DNA from: Phocoena phocoena | Lineage: Eukaryota > Chordata > Mammalia > Artiodactyla > Phocoenidae | Length of the DNA stretch: 64,000 nucleotides | Direction: 5' to 3' | Assembly (NCBI RefSeq): GCF_963924675.1 | Contig: NC_089222.1 | Coordinates: forward strand, 112,483,316-112,547,315 | In this document: piece after piece, positions 1 through 11,798 of the stretch | Layout of the letters: every line of letters begins with the position of its first letter | Numbering within the stretch: position 1 is the stretch's first letter | Translations under genes and position numbers: made by a program | The notes under the pieces: model-generated | Seen by the model: only the letters and a program-made list of their open reading frames with translations | What the model was told of the DNA's origin: nothing | Databases searched by the model: none

Positions 1-344
1 CAATGTGTTCACTAGGAAATATCAGGCTTGGATATCACTTCTCATTTGATGCTAAATAAAATGAGAGGTGCCTGGGTCCTGAGAAAATGCACTCTGAAAG
101 AGGACAAAAAGGAATAAAATTTCATAATTCAGAGGAAAAGCATAAATTTAAAAATGATTTTAATAAAAATCTGAATACAGTTTAAAAAAAAAATTGACAT
201 CAATATGCTGCCTCCCCAAAACTTGAAAGAGAAATCATAGGAATAAGTAAGATACCATGGAAAACAAACAAAAACTAAACAAAACCAAAGCAGGTATACA
301 TAAGAAACTAAATGATATAAGAATGGATTTTGTCTTGGACCTTC
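1..344. other. unassigned AT-rich flank
   Basis: A-rich sequence without a recognisable gene or repeat. It ends where the L1 5' UTR begins. An open frame begins at 257, but it runs straight into the L1 5' UTR and has no coding character, so it is not called as a gene. Confidence 0.5.
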
Positions 345-2015
345 AAGATGGTGGAGGAGTAAGACATGGAGATCAACTTCCTCCCCACAAATACATCAAA
401 AATGCATCTACATGTGGAACAACTCCTACAGAACACCTGCTGAATGCTGGCAGAAGACCTCAGACTTCCCAAAAGGCAAGAAACTCCCCACGTACCTGGG
501 TAGGGCAGCAGAAAAAAGAAAAGACAGAGACAAAAGAATAGGGACAGACCTGCATCTCTGGGAGGGAGCTGTGAAGGAGGAAAGGTTTCCACACACTAGG
601 AAGCTCCTTCACTGGTGGAGATGGGGGGTTGGGTGGGTGGTAGGAAGCTTTAGAGCCACGGAGGAGAGTGCAGCAACAGGGGTGCAGAGGGCAAGGTAAA
701 GAGATTCCCTCACAGAACATTGGTGTCAACCAGCACTCACCAGCCTGAGAGGCTTGTCCACTCACCCACTGGGGTGTGTGAGGGCTGGGAGCTGAGGCTC
801 GGGCTTCAAAGATCAGATCCCAGGGAGAGGACTGGGGTTGGCTGCGTGAACACAGCCTGAAGGGGGCTAGTGTGCCACAGCTAGCCAGGAGGGAGTCCGG
901 GAAAAAAGTCTGGAACTGCCTAAGAGGCAAGAGACCATTGTTTCAGGGTGTGCGAAGAGAGGAGATTCAGAGTACCGACTAAACGAGCTTCAGAGATGGG
1001 CGTGAGCTGCGGCTATCAGGGTGAAAACCAGAGATCAGCATGAAATGCTAACGTTGATGCTGCAGCCACCAAGAAGCCTGTGGGCAAGCGCAGGTTACTA
1101 TCCACATCTCCTGTCCTGGGAGCCTGTGCAGCCCACCACAGCCAGGGTCAACTTTCCCAGGAGAACACACAGCATGCCTCAGGCTGTTGCAACGTCACGC
1201 TGCCCTCTGCCACCACAGGCTTACCCAGCATTCACTACACATCCCTCACCCGGGCATGAGTGAGCCAGAGCCCCCTAATCAACGGCTCCATTAACCACTC
1301 TGTCTGGGTGAAGAACAGATACCAGAGGGCGACCTGCATGGAGACGCAGGGCCAAATCCAAAGCTGAACCCCAAGAGCTGTGTGAACAAAGAAGAGAAAG
1401 GGAAACTTCTACCAGCAGCCTCAGGAGCAGCAGATTGAATCTCCACAATCAACTTGATGTATTGTTGATGTGTGTATTCCCTCTACCGGGAAGCGTACAC
1501 AAACCATGACCTGCATCTGTGGAATACCTGAATAGACAATGAATCATCCCAAAATTGAGGCAGTGGACTTTGGGAGCAACTGTAGATTTGGGGTTTCCTG
1601 TATGTGACTGACTAGGTTCTGATTTATAGGTTTATCTTAGTTTAGTTTTTAGCACTTGTTATCATTGGTGGATTTATTTATTGGTTTGGTCTCTTGTTTA
1701 TTAATTATATATTTTTTAATTTTAATAATGTATTTAATTTCTTTTTAATTTTAATAACCTTATTTTATTTTGGTTTTTTTATTTATTTCTTTTTTGCCTT
1801 CCTTTTCTTCTGAGCTGTGTGGCTGACAGGGTCTTGGTGCTCTGGCCGGGTGTCAGGCCTGAGCCTCTGAGGTGGGAGAGCCGAGTTTAGGACATTAGAC
1901 CGCAAGAGACTTCCCTGTCCCAAGTAATATCAATTGGTGAGAACTCTTGCAGAGATCTATGGCTCAACACTAAGACCCAGCTCCACTCAACCACCAGGAA
2001 GCTCCAGTGCTGGAC
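345..2015 (+). mobile_element. L1 5' UTR fragment, body missing
   Basis: This is the 5' untranslated region of a cetartiodactyl-type L1 in sense orientation. It opens with 'caagatggtggaggagtaag', is GC-richer than its surroundings through about 1480, then passes into a T-rich tract (about 1620-1800) and the 'gctgtgtggctgacagggtc' segment before stopping near 2015. ORF1, ORF2 and the 3' UTR are absent. That is the reverse of the usual 5' truncation of L1 and implies a later deletion or an aberrant integration. Small open frames inside (257-541, 412-699, 1021-1263 and the minus-strand 460-930) are UTR artefacts. Assignment is by recalled resemblance to the L1 leader; the family name is not certain. 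Confidence 0.75.
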
Positions 2016-2017
2016 AG

Positions 2018-2045
2018 AATGGGAACGTATTATTACGTTCCCATT
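2018..2045. repeat. perfect hairpin at the broken L1 end
   Basis: The arms aatgggaacgta (2018-2029) and tacgttcccatt (2034-2045) are exact reverse complements around the 4-nt loop ttat. The left-arm sequence gaatgggaacgt recurs in direct orientation at 2053-2064, so the same word appears three times within 50 bp just after the last recognisable L1 sequence. This fits a templated insertion or fold-back repair at the junction. Confidence 0.85.
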
Positions 2046-2065
2046 ACTTAGTAGAATGGGAACGT

Positions 2066-2899
2066 GGTCCAACCTTTGTGGTTAGGGTACTTAGATTAGG
2101 CTTCATGAAGGAAATTTGTCTTAAAATGTAAGATAGGTTAAAAAAAAAGAAAGTAAAATTTATATGAGGGGAGAGAGAGGGAGAGGGGCTAAAAAGGTGT
2201 TTGTTTTTTTCTGAGTAGAAATAATAGCAGAAATAAATAGGAAGGAAGGTCTGAAACAGTTAGCTTGTTGGTAAGGTTTGTTCTATTTAAATCGCTCTCC
2301 TCCCTGGATCAAATGTAGACAGGAAGTGAACTGAACTGTCCAGCAATACAATGAGGGCCCTAGTTGTCTATGTTTCAAAATGCACACACATTTGTGGTCT
2401 TGTTGCCTAAAATGGTGGAGGTGTGACTGGGAAGTAGGAAGATCCATTCCTGTAGCAGTTATATGCCGTTGTCTGATTTGTAAGGAGGCAGTAAACATAT
2501 TTAGTAAATATTTACTATGTGTTGGTAATGCACTGGTATATAGGTAATGCTGAACATGTAGAATTAGTTGAGGAGTATTTCCTCTTTTTCTATTATTTGG
2601 CAGATATTTTACCAAATAGGAATAATATGCTCTTAAAAAGTATGGACAACTTTTCTGTAAAATTATATTAGCCTGGTCATGTCTTCTCTTAAAAAACTTT
2701 AAATGATAATTAAATTTATTTAATGGATAAGAGGACTATTTAATCATTCTATTTCTTTAGTCAATATCAGAAAACTTTATTGCCAAGAATTTGCCCATTT
2801 CTAAATTTTAAAACTTTTAACATAGCTTTTTTTATACTAATATGGCAATATGATCCTTTTTATTTTTGTTAATTCTGTATTACATGCTGATTCTATATA
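2066..2899. other. unassigned intergenic DNA
   Basis: No gene is recognised. A purine-rich stretch lies at about 2165-2190. A short segment near 2490-2560 is faintly like the 'tactatgtgccaggcac' part of an L2 or MIR but too diverged to call. Confidence 0.4.
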
Positions 2900-3470
2900 T
2901 ACAACCTATATAGATCTGTTATGTCTCTGTAGTTCTATCAACAGTTTGCTTTATTTAGAGACTACTTCATTAAATTAATGAAATCCATGATTGTTGTATC
3001 TTCTTAAAGAATTGGAAATTTTTCATTTGGAGTGAAACAATCCATTTTTGAAAAGTCTATTTTTTTCTGATGTGAGCATAGATACTCTACCTTTCTTTTG
3101 GGTACTTTAATATGTTTATTAAATCTCTCTGTATTCTATATTTATTTTAGATGTATCTCTTGAATTCTCTGTGTTTTATATTTTCAATCTTTCCTTCTCT
3201 CTCTTTTGGATTTTTTATTTTTTTTGCTTTTTTAATATCTATTTTTTTCTTATTCCTTTTCCTATGTACTAGTTTGGAAGATACTTTTATAAAAAATAAT
3301 TTTTAGTGGGTGAGCTTAAATTTTTATGCTGCATTCTTAAAGTCTAAATTAAGTCTAAATTAAAGTAATACCATAATTTCCTTCCTCAACAATGGACTCT
3401 AAAATATTTTATTTTATTATCTTCTGTTGATTTGCTATCTTTTCCAGTGTTTTATTGAATTTTTTAAACT
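2900..3470 (-). mobile_element. possible ancient L1 ORF2 fragment, antisense
   Basis: The plus strand carries the antisense L1-like words 'tctgatgtgagcatagatac' (3067 on), 'ctttcttttgggtac' and 'tttagatgtatctcttg', in the order expected from the endonuclease-coding part of ORF2 read backwards. Divergence is high and the ends are approximate. Confidence 0.4.
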
Positions 3471-3744
3471 CAATACTTCATAAATTATTAACGTTATTTT
3501 ATGTGGATTATGTTTAAATAGACTTTCTACACATTAACTCATTTTTTTTACCTCACCATTCCTTTTGCATCTCATACAGTTCTTTGGCATTATTTTTACT
3601 TTCTCCTAATTGGCTCTGTTGCACAAGGCATAGTCCAATGAACTAACAAGACTATCTAATATTAGTAATACTTTAGTTTTATATGCTTTCTTTTCTTATA
3701 AAATATTTCTAATTATTTTGCTACATTATAACACTTTACCTATA

Positions 3745-4250
3745 AATGTATATTACTAAGTGAAAAGGCTACATTCTGTATGATTCCAACTATATGACAT
3801 TATGGAGAAGGCAAAATGATACAGACAGTAAAAAAAATAAAATCAGTGGTTTCTAAGGCTTCATGGTGTAGGAAAGGTAGGTGGGGAGAGGATGAATAGG
3901 TGGCGCACAGGGGATATTTAGAGCCATGGAACTATTCCTTTAATAGTATGATACTCTTATGGAAGATACATGGCATTATGCACTAGTCAAAACCTATGAA
4001 GCTGTGCAAAGAATGGACCCTAATATAAGTTATGGTCTTTAGTTAGTAATAATGTATCAGTATTGGTTTATCATTTGTAACAAATGCACCACAGGAATGG
4101 AAGATGTTAATAATAGGGGAAATTGTGTCACCACACAATTTGAGGTGAAAGGGTGGGAACAGGGAAAGGGGATCTATGGGAACTCTTTGTACTTTCTTCT
4201 CATTTTTTTGAAAACCTAAGCCTTATCTAAAAAACAATGTCTATTAATAC
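3745..4250 (+). mobile_element. ancient L1 (L1M grade) 3' end
   Basis: Sense-oriented 3' end of an old mammalian L1. It shows, in order, 'tgattccaactatatgacat', the 'ggtggggagaggatgaatag' G-rich segment, 'gatacatggcattatgcact', 'ttgtaacaaatgcaccac' and the terminal 'ctatgggaactctttgtact' with 'gtctattaat' near 4240. ORF2 is absent, so the copy is strongly 5'-truncated. No TSD could be made out. Confidence 0.65.
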
Positions 4251-7200
4251 AAAATAAAATCCACTTATAATATTTAAAATTGGATAACCAATTATTGTGT
4301 TATTCATATTCCTTAAGAAATTTTCCCAAACTCCATACCTAGAAACAAAGCTGCTCATAAATTTCTTTACAGTTTTTTTCCATTTTGCATTAAAGGGGAT
4401 TATCAAAATAGGAAGAGACTAGCACAGACTAACTATCCCTTAAGTAAAACTATTATCCGTTGTATGGTTTGTCAAAATAATACCAAGAGAAAATGAATAA
4501 CATTCAAAACATAAAATCATCATCAATAAGCATCATGACCAAAAGAAGATTTTTTTTATCCTGAGATCTAAAAGTAAGTCATTTAAATACCTTGGTGACA
4601 CAGTTTGGTAATGTAATACAAATAATTTTTTGGAATTCAGGAAGAGTTGAGCAGAATTCTGCTTTTGTTAAAAATACAAAGTTATCTTGTATTATCTTAT
4701 ATTTTCTAGAAGTTTACTGTCTTCATCTATGTAAAGAGTAGCTTGTATTATCTCTGGGGTCCTATTCACCTTTGCCTTCTATTGTTGTATGATCATACTT
4801 CTTAATGAGGAGCTTGTGACTTTGTGTGCTGAGACAGTAAATGAATTCTTAAGAATCAGAGGCCCTATTTTCATGCAAATAAACCAAGTGATGAAAAATA
4901 GAGGAGAGCAAAATTATGAGCAATGTTAATTTGCCATCTATATAACTTTTCTTCATTCTTGAGAATTGATCTGAATATGAAAATAAAATCTGAAGGAATG
5001 AGAAAACTAACAGTCATTATCCTAACTGACTGCCAAGTCACTTTCCTTACCCAAATATGAATTTCAGTGTTTATGAATATATTTGAAATTACTCAGATAA
5101 TATGACAAATGGATAATTTTATCAGACTACATCTTTTACAGAAAGTAAGATTTGGGTTATTTAATTTAGGTGATATTTATTTTGAAAGTTTAACAATAAC
5201 TATAGTTAAGCTTGTTCCTTTGTTAGAAGATTATTGGTGAAGTATAGACCCTAAGGTCTATTAAAAATTGTTTTTCACTTTTTTCATTTCATAGAGGCAA
5301 TTTATGAATTACAGTTAATTAGTTCCTTTTAAGTATAATTATTCAAAAACTAGCTTTCAAAACTCCTATTTTATTTTCAACTGTGTTCATCTTTAACACT
5401 AATACATATGATCACATAGCTGACTAAAGAGGACCAAGGTTAACACACTATTATAAATAATTTTTAAAAATTAAAACCTGTAACGTACTTTAAATTATCT
5501 ATTTTTTAATGATTTCAGTTTTACATGATCAAAAGTTAATACTAAAACCATTGATGAAAAGTTTTCCTTTTAGATTCATTCTGATTATTCAATAATATAT
5601 ATGTTTTGGGTTTGGATTACTTTAAATAGTTCATTTATGGTAAAAATTGTTATAGTTAAGTCAATTTTTCAGAATGCTATGAGGGTATATGTATCCTAGG
5701 TGTTAATATACGATCATAAGAAACTGTCGTAATGGGGTTTAATATATCTACTCAGAAAAACAAATGATAGATCAGACTGTTATCTGGAGTGTACTGAATT
5801 GGAACAAAGGGAATTTAATGTTCTTTAAGAAATATTTCTATCATGCTGTAGTACTGAAATGAATTTCCCTTCTTCCCCTCTAGAGCATTTCCTGTCTGAA
5901 TACCTGGGACAGATCATGCAGAGTCAGATTATTTCTCTTTTGAAGGATGCTAGGAATACCCAGATATATTTTCTCTATCTAGCTCTGTTTGCATTATTCA
6001 TTTAATGCAACCAAAGTTTCTGCCATTAAAAGGACGTCTCCTGTTGCAAGTTACAGTGATTTAAATTGCATCTAATTTTATTTAAATCATGGAGTGGTAT
6101 CTCTTTGAAATTGTATTGGGATAAATCTTAGGGATCCTGGTGATTTGGGAAAAATAATTTAGTTTCATGAAATTTATTTAATATACTATGTGCTCATGTA
6201 CGTTTCTCAGAAATTGTCTACAGATGGGTAATAGATTTTTTTCTCACATTTATATCTATTTCCAGGTTATTATTTCCTGATATTATCCCTAAAATCTGGA
6301 GCCTTCCTCTTTGCAGACATGTTGCCATTTTTCAATAAACACAAATCTTGTGCCAGTCCTTGGTGATTTCTCTTGCCTCAGACAGGCACTTATGGTTTAT
6401 ATCACTCACTTAGCCCTGGATCATGTCATTAGTCATTTTTTGAAGTTTTCTTTCTTTGAATTATTGAGGGATTTTAAACTATTTGATAGCAGGGTTCATG
6501 CTGATAATGAATTCCTAGGAGGGAAAATGTCATGGTTAAGGATAATCAAGATTTCACAGATAAGTCTGTACTTAAACTAGATCTTGGGAGATTTTTCTAG
6601 GCAGAATGGCAGAAAGAAGTTAACTTGGATATTAGACCTAATGCAACAAAGGCACAAAAATGGTGACAAGGATATAGGGATATCACTGCTGCTTAAACAG
6701 TTTGTAAGCGTATGTAGCTTTAAACTAAAGTGATGGTATCAGTAATGAAAATAAAGGGATAGATGCAAAATTTACTTGGAGGAAGAATCTGTCAAATAAA
6801 TTCTTATGTATAGGAGAGTTTGAATGACTTACCATCCATGTTGCATTTCAACTCTAAGATTCTATCAATATATATTCAGTGTTCAGTATATGCCAGGGTC
6901 TTGCATACTAGTTGAATATCAGAGATATTGTCAAAATGAGGTACAAATCAAGTAAAACAAATTCAAAGGATATTGACTATTAAAACAGAATCCCTACTTA
7001 TCAGTCTAATGACAAATCATTAGGTCTAAGCAATTTGGCTGTATTCACTGGAGTAGATCATAAGAAACCTGTCCTGGTAGAGTTGAAAACAAATGATAAA
7101 CTTTATACTAAGTTAATATAAAGTTTATATTAGTTGTGACTTTTATTATGTGCTCCATGATCTTAAATCTGAAAATAGGAATTCATTTTTGGATTAGTTT

Positions 7201-7759
7201 TAATGCACAAATTTACATATATACTTGCATTTAAAATATTCCTGAGACAGTTAGGAAAACTAGGGAGAATCAGATAATAGTTTTTAGCAAGGTATATTTC
7301 ACCAGAAATAATATTTAATTCCTGATTATTTTAAACTTTTAACTTGGCTGAGCACTCAATATTTGAAAAGCAAAGTTATCATTTCTGAAAGATTATCCTG
7401 TAATATTAAATAGAGCTTAGAGCAAGAAACCTTGGCAGCCCTCTAATTTGCCTTACTAGGCATACACTTAGTAATGACATTCTCTTAGTTGGAAGTCAGC
7501 AGTGCTCACAGGCAGAACATTTGTGGATACATTGCTGAGGATTTTACTCACTAAGATAGACTTTCTTTAGCATGTACTTCAAAAGAGTTCTTACCTAAAT
7601 GTAGCACTGCTAGTCTTATTTTTCCATAAATAAATCTCTGGGAATTTGATTCTTCATTTTTGTTCTATCTATTGAAGTGTTAAGCAAATTGCTTTTGAGG
7701 AAAATAGTATTCTTACCGATGAATAAGTCCTTGAGTTATATCTCTCTAGAGATAAAATG
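4251..7759. other. unassigned AT-rich intergenic DNA
   Basis: About 3.5 kb without a recognisable gene, RNA or clear repeat. The only notable open frame, 6311-6580 (89 codons), has no family resemblance and no retrocopy features. An AT-rich hairpin at 7096-7128 is listed separately. Confidence 0.5.
7096..7128. repeat. AT-rich inverted repeat
   Basis: The arms ataaactttata (7096-7107) and tataaagtttat (7117-7128) are perfect reverse complements around a 9-nt loop. Low-complexity composition makes a chance origin plausible. Confidence 0.7.
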
Positions 7760-7816
7760 GATATATATATATATACACATATATATATGTATATACATAC
7801 ATATATGTACACACAC
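7760..7816. repeat. (TA)n/(TACA)n microsatellite
   Basis: Alternating TA repeats shading into 'tacatacatata' and 'tacacacaca'. The tract creates an artefactual Ile/Tyr/His-rich open frame at 7677-7868. Confidence 0.85.
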
Positions 7817-7862
7817 ATCAGAATATTTATGGATATTATATACTAAGTTTCTGAATATTCTT

Positions 7863-7963
7863 TTTTAAAACATTTTTATTGGAGTATAATTGCTTTACAT
7901 TTTTGTGTTAGTTTCTGCTGTATAACAAAGTGAATCAGCTATGCATTTACATACATCCCCATG
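7863..7963 (-). mobile_element. short 5'-truncated L1 insertion with perfect TSDs
   Basis: Antisense copy of about the last 100 bp of a cetartiodactyl L1 3' UTR ('atttttattggagtataatt', 'gttagtttctgctgtataac', 'aaagtgaatcagctatgc'). It is bounded by identical 16-bp duplications gtttctgaatattctt at 7847-7862 and 7964-7979. The T-run next to the left duplication is the element's A tail. A clear target-primed reverse transcription product. Confidence 0.9.
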
Positions 7964-7979
7964 GTTTCTGAATATTCTT

Positions 7980-8444
7980 AAGGGACGTTTATCATTCCAA
8001 TCCATATGTTAGACTATTAAAGCATATCACTCTAACAATATGCAGTAGATGTATTCTACATACTAGTAAGGACATATAAGTTTGAATTTAAATTCCAGCC
8101 ATTACTTACTAAGTGTTCAGCTAGGGAACGCTACTGCCTGGTGTTCATTGTGCCAGGACCCCTGGTCCATGTGGATCTTGGATAAATATAAATTAAGAGA
8201 AAATATTTTTCCATCAGAGGTTTAGGAGATTTAGCAACCATTGCTTTCCAAAATCGCCTCAGGAGACAAACATTAAGATGCCTTAAACTTATTTGAAAAA
8301 TATATATTTTAACTAAGATATATGGTGTCTGAGACAACACTACTCCTAGCATGCCAAATGTTGATTCTTTCCATTTTAAGTTTTTTTATGCGACTTCATA
8401 ACTTCCCATATTAGTATGATTAGAATTGTATAGCATAATAGAGG
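7980..8444. other. unassigned intergenic DNA
   Basis: No gene or clear repeat is seen. The 73-codon minus-strand frame at 8131-8352 shows no family features. Confidence 0.4.

Positions 8445-8492
<48 letters not shown>
8445..8492. repeat. (TG)n microsatellite
   Basis: About 20 uninterrupted TG units followed by 'tatgtgtatgg'. It produces two artefactual Cys-Val repeat frames (8445-8642, 8449-8664). Confidence 0.95.
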
Positions 8493-8493
<1 letters not shown>

Positions 8494-9129
8494 GAAGGGG
8501 CTGGTGGTATATGTGTTGGTGGAAACAATCTTATTGGGAAAGAACATCACCACTGGTTTCTAATTGTCTGGCCTTCTCTGCTACTCAGGCTAAGGTTGAA
8601 AATTTGCTTTTGCAGACTAGTTTTGCATACTGGAAATTATAAAAGATTCAGGCAAGGAAGATAATGGCAATCAGCAGAAATAGTGTGTCATTAAATTGGA
8701 AGAAAAATAAATAGAAGCTTGTATGAAAATATCTAAGGAATCACACTACTATTCTGTATTAAGGCAATTATTAGCTAATGAAGGAAAAAGTTAGGTCTGT
8801 GTGACATCTTTATCATTAACATTAGGCCTTTGATTATTGATGATGTTTGTCGATACCTAGGTTATAGAAAGTCATCCACATATGTAAATAAAATTTTTCA
8901 AAGAATATCTATTATTCTATACATGCAAAAACAGGTTTTTATTCATACTGATCATCAGAGACATTTGTATCTAGAATAGAATATTTTGCCACCATAAACT
9001 TGCTTTAGCTTACTTGTATTGTACTTTGGACTGTTGCCATCCTTAAAAAGTTTCAAAGAAACTCTATGAACTACTTGGGTATAATTACTGCAAGTGTCAT
9101 TGTTTGTTATATTATGATGGCTTTTTAAG
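8493..9129. other. unassigned intergenic DNA
   Basis: AT-rich sequence in which I see no gene, RNA or confident repeat. Confidence 0.4.
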
Positions 9130-9930
9130 CTACTTATGGAAATTTCATGTATTCAAAAGTAGAGAGAACTGTATTAGGAATTCTCAAATATCTATCATCT
9201 AGTTTCACTCAATCTAACTCATGGAAAATCTCATTTCATTTATAACTCCCTTTTCCCTATTTCTCCTGTTGAATTAGTTTTAAAAGGGTCTCAGGCATTA
9301 TTATAAATATATATAAATCATGTATAAATATTGATACAAATAGTATAAATATATAGTATTGTCTCCAAAATTAAGCATGTATTTTCTAATGTAGCCATGA
9401 TTCCATTATAGTATAAAAATGACAAATATTTCTTAATATAATGAAATATCTAATGGTCAAATTTCTATCATTGTCTCACTAAATTATATTTTGATATAGA
9501 TTATAAATTAATATATAATATCAATATTAATGCTTATATATAAATAAAGATTTATAATTCTATCTATCTATATGGTCTATTTATCTATGTAATACATATT
9601 TACTATGTAAGACCCCCAAAATTTCCAGGACCCAAAAATGTTTATATATGGCATTCACTTTAAAGGTCTCCTAAATATCTTTTAATCTGTAGATTCCACA
9701 AACCCTCATTTATCTCTTCAAAATTTACTTGTGGAAAACAGATTGCTTGTCCTCCAGAATACCACCATATTTTGGATATTGCTTTTTTGCATTCTTGTGG
9801 TTTAACATGATTTTCTAAACAGTGTATTTCCTGTAATCTGCTAGCTAGATATAGAAATTAGATTATATAAAGGTTTATGTTTTGGCAAAAGAACTTCATT
9901 GATGATGCTGTTTTGGGTTTTGTTTGTTTT
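9130..9930 (+). mobile_element. ancient L1-like fragment
   Basis: A diverged but ordered series of words typical of an old L1 tail region: 'aaaagtagagagaactgtat', 'catctagtttcactcaatct', 'tcatggaaaatctcatttca', 'cattgtctcactaaat' and, further on, 'ttaatctgtagattcc', 'tttaacatgattttctaaac' and 'gtatttcctgtaatctg'. The middle (9290-9600) is expanded by AT-rich low-complexity sequence. The class is by resemblance only; HAL1 or another L1M subfamily is possible. Confidence 0.5.
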
Positions 9931-10430
9931 TTTTGCAAAAAGAGTTTCTTAATAGGCAATTGAGTCTTTTTTTGTAATATTAATTGTCACTGAGGATCAA
10001 TGCTAGATCCATTATTTTTCAGGGGTTTACGTTTTTTATTTTTTCCAGTTTTCTAAGCGAAGAAAAAGCTGTTGTTATTGATTTCAGCCTTCTTACTGAG
10101 GTTTAATTTACATATAGTGAAGTGCAAAGATCTTAACAGTGTAATGTGTTTTGACAACTGTTTATACCCATAGAACTGAAACCATAATCAATATATAAGC
10201 TTTTCATTCCCATCTCATCGCCTAGAAAAAGGCAATGTTAAAAATTTTATCACTGAAAATAAGCCTCATAAATGTTCTAGAATTTCAAATAAACAAAATC
10301 AAACATGTTCTCTTTTAAGTCTCATTTCATTTGTTCAGCATAATGTTTTGAAGTTTCATCTATGTTGTTATATGTATCATAAATCTGTTTTTTTATTGCC
10401 CAGATATATCCTATAGTATGGATATATTAC

Positions 10431-10760
10431 TGTTAGAAGATAAACTGAAGCATATTCAAATTTTAAGAGTTTATTTGAGTAAAAATCAATTGGAATCAGC
10501 CATGCCAAACCAGAAGTATTTAGGAGTACTCCCTAGTAAGGAGCTAGTGGAAAGATATATAGAGAAAGTACAGAAGCAAAGAAAGGAAAGTGTGTAATTG
10601 GCTATAGTTTAACGCCTACTTGACTCTGATTGGTTGTTCTTAGCATTTTGATTTTGTAACCTTGAGACATTTACAGGCTTAGATTAGGTTTGCTTTCAGA
10701 GGCTTCCATAGCATTAGAGTCACCTCAGTCTAATGGCCTCCTTGTTTCATTAATTTAACA
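10431..10760 (-). mobile_element. solo LTR with 4-bp TSD
   Basis: A 330-bp unit begins TGTTA and ends TAACA, the short inverted termini expected of a retroviral LTR, and is flanked by the 4-bp duplication ttac (10427-10430 and 10761-10764). Read on the minus strand it has two CCAAT motifs, a TATA-like box and an AATAAA signal in U3-R-U5 order. A 4-bp duplication fits a class I (gamma-like, ERV1) element; ERVL would usually give 5 bp. No internal sequence or second LTR is present, so this is the product of LTR-LTR recombination. Family not identified. Confidence 0.75.
10470..10635 (-). promoter_or_regulatory. relict LTR promoter and polyadenylation signals
   Basis: On the minus strand, in order: a CCAAT motif at 10631-10635 (plus-strand ctgattggtt), a second CCAAT at about 10597-10601 (plus-strand taattggcta), a TATA-like 'ctatatatc' at about 10553-10562, and AATAAA at 10470-10475. 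The spacing fits U3 followed by a short R. Activity cannot be judged from sequence. Confidence 0.5.
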
Positions 10761-11750
10761 TTACAAATATATGCATTGCTCCTTCAGTTGGTGAATACAT
10801 AGGTTGTTTTCAAATATTGTCTGCTGTAGAAAATCTATGAACATTTGTATAGGATAATTGTGAATATATAATTTCATGTTTCTTGGCTACATACTCAGGA
10901 GTGGAATGTCGGGATCCTATGGTAAATTGTATATTTAACTTTCTAAGAAACTGCCATGGAGTTTTCCAAGGTGGAACCACACTATGCATTCCTAGAAGGA
11001 ATACATGAGAGTCCAGGTTGCTCCATATCCTTGGCAACACTGGACCTTGTTAATCTTTTATTTTATCTTTTAAAAATTTAGCCATTTTGTGGGTATGTGG
11101 TAATATATTGTGATTTTACTTTGAATTTATCTGATGACTGATGATAATGTGCTTCTTGACCATTTGTGTATGTGTCTGTTGACTTTCTCCATTTTTTAAG
11201 AATTGAATTTTCTTATTAAATTGTAAGAGTCCCTAATATATTATAGACATAAATCTTTGTCAGATGTATAAACTGCAAACATCCTTTCCCAGTCTTGGTT
11301 TAATCTTTCTATTTTCTAATCAAGGTCTTTTTATGAAGAGTAATCTTTATTTTAATAAATTTTTTATCATTTTAATTTTGTAAACAGTATCCTATGTAAA
11401 AAATCTTTGCCCAAATGAAGGGAATGAAAATATTCTCTCATGTGTTCTTCTAGAAACTTCATAGTCTTAACACTTACAATTAGATCTATTGTCTATCTCA
11501 GTTAAAATTTTGTATATATGAGATGGGTTTGTTTTTGACCATAAAGATATCCAGTTGTTCAGCACAACTTAGGGAAAATATTTCATTTCAAGTTGTATTG
11601 CACTGACATCTATGTCAAAAAATCCTTGATTGACTATATATGTGGGTCTATTTTTTTTACCCTCAACTATGTTCTATTCCTTACACCTATTCCATATTAC
11701 CTTAATTAATGTATTTGTATATGGAGTTTTGAAACCATATAATGCAAGTC

Positions 11751-11798
11751 CCTCTCTTTCTGTCTCTCTAACTCATTCCTTCTCTCTCTCTCTCTTTT
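11751..11798. repeat. CT-rich simple sequence
   Basis: Runs of CTCT and TTCT including an uninterrupted (CT)n stretch, inside the old antisense L1. Confidence 0.75.

Noticed and set aside
460..930. 156-codon minus-strand frame in GC-rich DNA as a gene
   Set aside because: It lies antisense inside the L1 5' UTR and shows no domain or signal.
8445..8664. Cys-Val repeat protein
   Set aside because: It is a (TG)n microsatellite read in two frames.
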